A stretch of DNA of 64,000 nucleotides. It comes from Io17-Chloro-G2 sp034420695 (GTDB lineage Bacteria > Chloroflexota > Dehalococcoidia > Lucifugimonadales > UBA3495). The notes under the pieces were generated by a model. It was not told the DNA's origin, did not search any database, and worked only from the letters and a program-made list of their open reading frames with translations. How positions within the stretch are numbered: the stretch's first letter is position 1; every line of letters begins with the position of its first letter. A program made the translations under genes and the position numbers. The stretch covers positions 52,294 to 116,293 of the forward strand of contig DAOULB010000015.1 of the NCBI GenBank assembly GCA_034420695.1, given 5' to 3'. This document shows positions 61,683-64,000 of this stretch, piece after piece.

Positions 61683-62618
61683 GTGCCCTACTTCGGAGGC
61701 AAAAGGCGCTTCGCCAAGGAGATCTGGGAACGCCTGGGCGACCCCGACATTTACGTCGAGCCCTGCGGCGGCTCGATGGCCGTCCTCCTTGCCCGCCCCA
61801 CGACACCCCGCCTGGAAATCGCCTGCGACACCAGCGGGCACGTCTGCAACTTCTACCGGGCTCTCAAGAACGACCCGGACAACCTCGCCTGGCACGCCGA
61901 TAACCCCACCATCCACCAAGACCTCCAAGCCCGCCAAGAATGGCTCGTCCAGTGGTCCAAGGACAACAGCGAAAAACTGGAGCAGGACCCGGAGTTCTAC
62001 GACAGCAAGGCCGCCGGATGGTGGGCCTGGGGCGCTTCCAACTGGACGGGAAGCGGCTGGTGCATCGTACCCGAAGACAAGCGCCCCAACATGCCCCGGG
62101 GTCTGGGAGGGCAGGGCCTCCAGGCCCAGAGGAACACCATCCCCCACATAGCCTCGGAAATGGGAGGCCAGGGCGTCCAAGCACAAAGAGTCGGCCTCCC
62201 GGGACCTATAGGCACCGGGGAAAGGCTAATCCCTTGGTTCGAGGCCCCGGCCAGCAGACTGGGCCGGGTAGTAATCCTCAACCGCGACTGGACCTCGGCA
62301 GTAACGCCAGCCGTCCTCCCGGAGTACCAAGGCACAAGGTACAGCCTAGCCATCTTTCTGGATCCCCCATACCGCACCGGCCACCGGAAGAAGACCCTCT
62401 ACCAATCCGACATGGACGGCACCTCGGACTCCACTGCCGAAGACACCTGGCAATGGGCCCAAGACCACGGCCACAAGTACAACATCGCCTACGCCTGCCG
62501 CCAAGGCGACATCGACCTTCCCGCAGGCTGGAGCAGTCTCCTTCTGGGCTTTGCCGGCATACGCAAGAGCGACCGGAGAGAGGTCAAAGACAGGGTCGCA
62601 TTCTCCCCCCCGCTGTGA
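61683..62618 (+). CDS. DNA adenine N6-methyltransferase (Dam/D12 class)
   Basis: This 311-residue protein has motif I VPYFGGKRRFAKEI, VEPCGGSMAVLLARP (motif X/I region), and motif IV IFLDPPYRTGHRKKT, the DPPY of N6-adenine methylases. The C-terminal strand ends GFAGIRKSDRREV. Phages use such enzymes to protect DNA from restriction. The best start codon is a GTG at 61683, but a few residues before VPYFGGK are usual, so the true start may lie slightly upstream. Confidence 0.85.
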   Translation: MPYFGGKRRFAKEIWERLGDPDIYVEPCGGSMAVLLARPTTPRLEIACDTSGHVCNFYRALKNDPDNLAWHADNPTIHQDLQARQEWLVQWSKDNSEKLEQDPEFYDSKAAGWWAWGASNWTGSGWCIVPEDKRPNMPRGLGGQGLQAQRNTIPHIASEMGGQGVQAQRVGLPGPIGTGERLIPWFEAPASRLGRVVILNRDWTSAVTPAVLPEYQGTRYSLAIFLDPPYRTGHRKKTLYQSDMDGTSDSTAEDTWQWAQDHGHKYNIAYACRQGDIDLPAGWSSLLLGFAGIRKSDRREVKDRVAFSPPL

Positions 62619-62674
62619 GACCAGGCAACCGCCCCCCTTCGAATAGGGCACACGCAAAAAGGACAGGAGGAATC

Positions 62675-63901
62675 ATGGAGCAGAACAGCCAAGCACCGGG
62701 CCGAAGAATAACCCAGGCACTGACCAGCGCAGGCCTGACCAAGAACGACGACGACTTCCCGCCCTTCACCGAAAACGCCCAGGCCGTCCTGAAACGCCGG
62801 TACCTGTCCAAGGACCGTGAGGGCAACGTCCTGGAGGACGCCGAGGAGATTTTCCACAGGGTAGCGCGCAACCTCTCCCAGGCCGACCTGATCTACGGGG
62901 CCAGTGAAGAGCAGCGCCAGGCCACGGAGGACAAGTTCCACCACGTGATGCGCCGCCTGGACTTCCTCCCCAACTCTCCGACCCTGATGAACGCCGGCCG
63001 GGAACTGCAGCAGCTATCCGCCTGTTTCGTACTTCCCGTAGAGGACTCCCTGGACCACATCTTCGACAAGGTCAAGCAGACCGCCCTCATCCACCAGAGC
63101 GGAGGCGGCACCGGCTTCTCCTTCAGCCGCCTCAGGCCCTCCGGCGACGTTGTAGGTTCCACCGGAGGCATAGCCAGCGGCCCGGTGAGTTTCATCAGGG
63201 CGTTCGACACCACCACCGACGTCGTGAAGCAGGGAGGCACCCGCCGCGGCGCAAACATGGCCATCCTTCGGATAGACCACCCAGACGTCCTGCGATTCAT
63301 CCAGGTCAAGAAGGACCCCGACCAGCTCAACAACTTCAATATCTCCGTGGCCCTTACCGAGGAATTCATGGGGAAGGTCGAAAGTAACCAGGCCTATCCC
63401 CTGGTGAACCCCCGCACCGGCCAGGTTACGGAAGAGACCAACGCCCGGTCGATGTTCGAGGAGATCATCGCGTCCGCGTGGCAGACCGGAGACCCAGGGA
63501 TCGTATTCCTCGACCGGATAAACAAGGACAACCCCAACCCTCAACTCGGAGAGATAGAAAGCACCAATCCCTGCGGCGAACAACCCCTGCTCCCCTACGA
63601 GTCCTGCAACCTCGGCTCCGTAAATCTGGCACGAATGGTGTCCTACAAAAACGGCGAGGCCTCCATCGATTGGGACCGCATGACCAGCGTAATCGAGACC
63701 GCCGTCCACATGCTGGACAACGTCATCGACATGAACAACTACCCCATCCCCGAGATCGAGGAGATGAGCAAAGCCACCCGCCGCATCGGCCTGGGCGTCA
63801 TGGGATGGGCCGACCTCCTCGTAATCCTGGGAATCAAGTACGACTCCCAAGAAGCCTACGAACTAGCCAAGGAGGTGATGAACTTCATCCGGGAGTGTTG
63901 A
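62675..63901 (+). CDS. nrdJ: Class II (B12-dependent) ribonucleotide reductase, 3'-truncated
   Basis: This 408-residue part matches the N-terminal half of NrdJ. The thiyl-radical site is ESTNPCGEQPLLPYESCNLG; the first disulfide Cys is in LQQLSACFVLP (Cys117), the other in ESCNLGS. HQSGGGTGFSFSRLRP and TRRGANMAILRIDHPD are family blocks. NrdJ is normally 600-800 residues or more. The frame stops after NFIREC at 63901, where sequence like an insertion-sequence end begins. The enzyme would reduce ribonucleotides for phage DNA synthesis but is probably inactive here. Confidence 0.88.
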   Translation: MEQNSQAPGRRITQALTSAGLTKNDDDFPPFTENAQAVLKRRYLSKDREGNVLEDAEEIFHRVARNLSQADLIYGASEEQRQATEDKFHHVMRRLDFLPNSPTLMNAGRELQQLSACFVLPVEDSLDHIFDKVKQTALIHQSGGGTGFSFSRLRPSGDVVGSTGGIASGPVSFIRAFDTTTDVVKQGGTRRGANMAILRIDHPDVLRFIQVKKDPDQLNNFNISVALTEEFMGKVESNQAYPLVNPRTGQVTEETNARSMFEEIIASAWQTGDPGIVFLDRINKDNPNPQLGEIESTNPCGEQPLLPYESCNLGSVNLARMVSYKNGEASIDWDRMTSVIETAVHMLDNVIDMNNYPIPEIEEMSKATRRIGLGVMGWADLLVILGIKYDSQEAYELAKEVMNFIREC

Positions 63902-64000
63902 AAAAGTCGGTGAAACCTCCGTTGTAAGTCAGTCTGGGATTACAATGTCGATGAGATCAGGCTTGGTGGAGGGATGTGATGCTTGAACCTTTGGACCGCT
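63895..64000. mobile_element. Left end of a probable insertion sequence
   Basis: At the truncation point of nrdJ the sequence becomes TGTTGAAAAAGTCGG, resembling the terminal repeats (TTGAAAAAGTC) of many insertion sequences. A possible transposase start, ATGCTTGAACCTTTGGACCG, follows near 63979. The element runs off the window, so family and far end are not seen. Confidence 0.5.

Overview
The window looks like a bacterial chromosome segment that runs into a mobile-element and defence region. Gene content suggests a Chloroflexota-type heterotroph (SAR202/Dehalococcoidia-like). This is an inference from three luciferase-like (LLM) flavin monooxygenases, a GMC oxidoreductase, a polysaccharide deacetylase, an acetamidase/formamidase and several hydrolases in a GC-rich genome. 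No rRNA or universal marker gene is present to prove it.

Region 1 (about 0.7-34.6 kb) is chromosomal catabolic backbone. Plus-strand genes for a polysaccharide deacetylase, a GMC oxidoreductase and a SirB1-like protein come first. A minus-strand series follows: two methyltransferases, RidA, CinA, an M19 dipeptidase and a TfoX-like protein. Next come a PAC2 protein and a MarR/RND pump/adaptor operon. A long minus-strand block then carries three LLM monooxygenases, gamma-glutamyltransferase, a GlcG-like protein, a serine beta-lactamase-like hydrolase and an aspartyl protease. Beyond it lie an alpha/beta hydrolase, a GlcD-type FAD oxidase, acetamidase, two small proteins, ornithine cyclodeaminase, a 2-hydroxyacid dehydrogenase, an HExxH protein, a PAS-LuxR regulator, tRNA-Ser(GGA), a Rieske ferredoxin and a Gfo/Idh/MocA dehydrogenase.

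Region 2 (about 34.9-49.6 kb) is a lower-GC defence island with much decay. It starts with a divergent pair of repressors: an XRE-S24 protein that has lost its catalytic serine, and a protein with two XRE domains. Next are a frameshifted gene, a DUF499 gene that is truncated and frameshifted, a 1247-residue SIR2 protein with a truncated nuclease-like neighbour, and a Septu-like ATPase plus HNH pair (PtuA/PtuB). Small orphan ORFs and a tyrosine integrase broken by a frameshift follow. Between them lie tRNA halves in inverted order, with the 3' half before the 5' half.

Region 3 (about 49.8-63.9 kb) is the early region of a temperate phage or related element. A CI-like S24 repressor on the minus strand faces a Cro-like protein across three dyad operators. 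A long plus-strand cassette follows: SNF2 helicase, two proteins of unknown function, AEP-type primase, a 250-bp origin-like segment bracketed by a perfect 16-bp inverted repeat, UvrD-like helicase, DEDD exonuclease, ASCH protein, a frameshifted PAPS-reductase-like protein, zinc-ribbon protein, Dam-like methylase and class II ribonucleotide reductase. The reductase is cut off near its middle by what looks like the end of an insertion sequence at about 63.9 kb.

The order integrase, repressor, Cro, replication genes is that of a temperate phage. The defence genes sit just outside it, next to a second, decayed repressor module. All domain assignments are from motifs read by eye; no database search was run.
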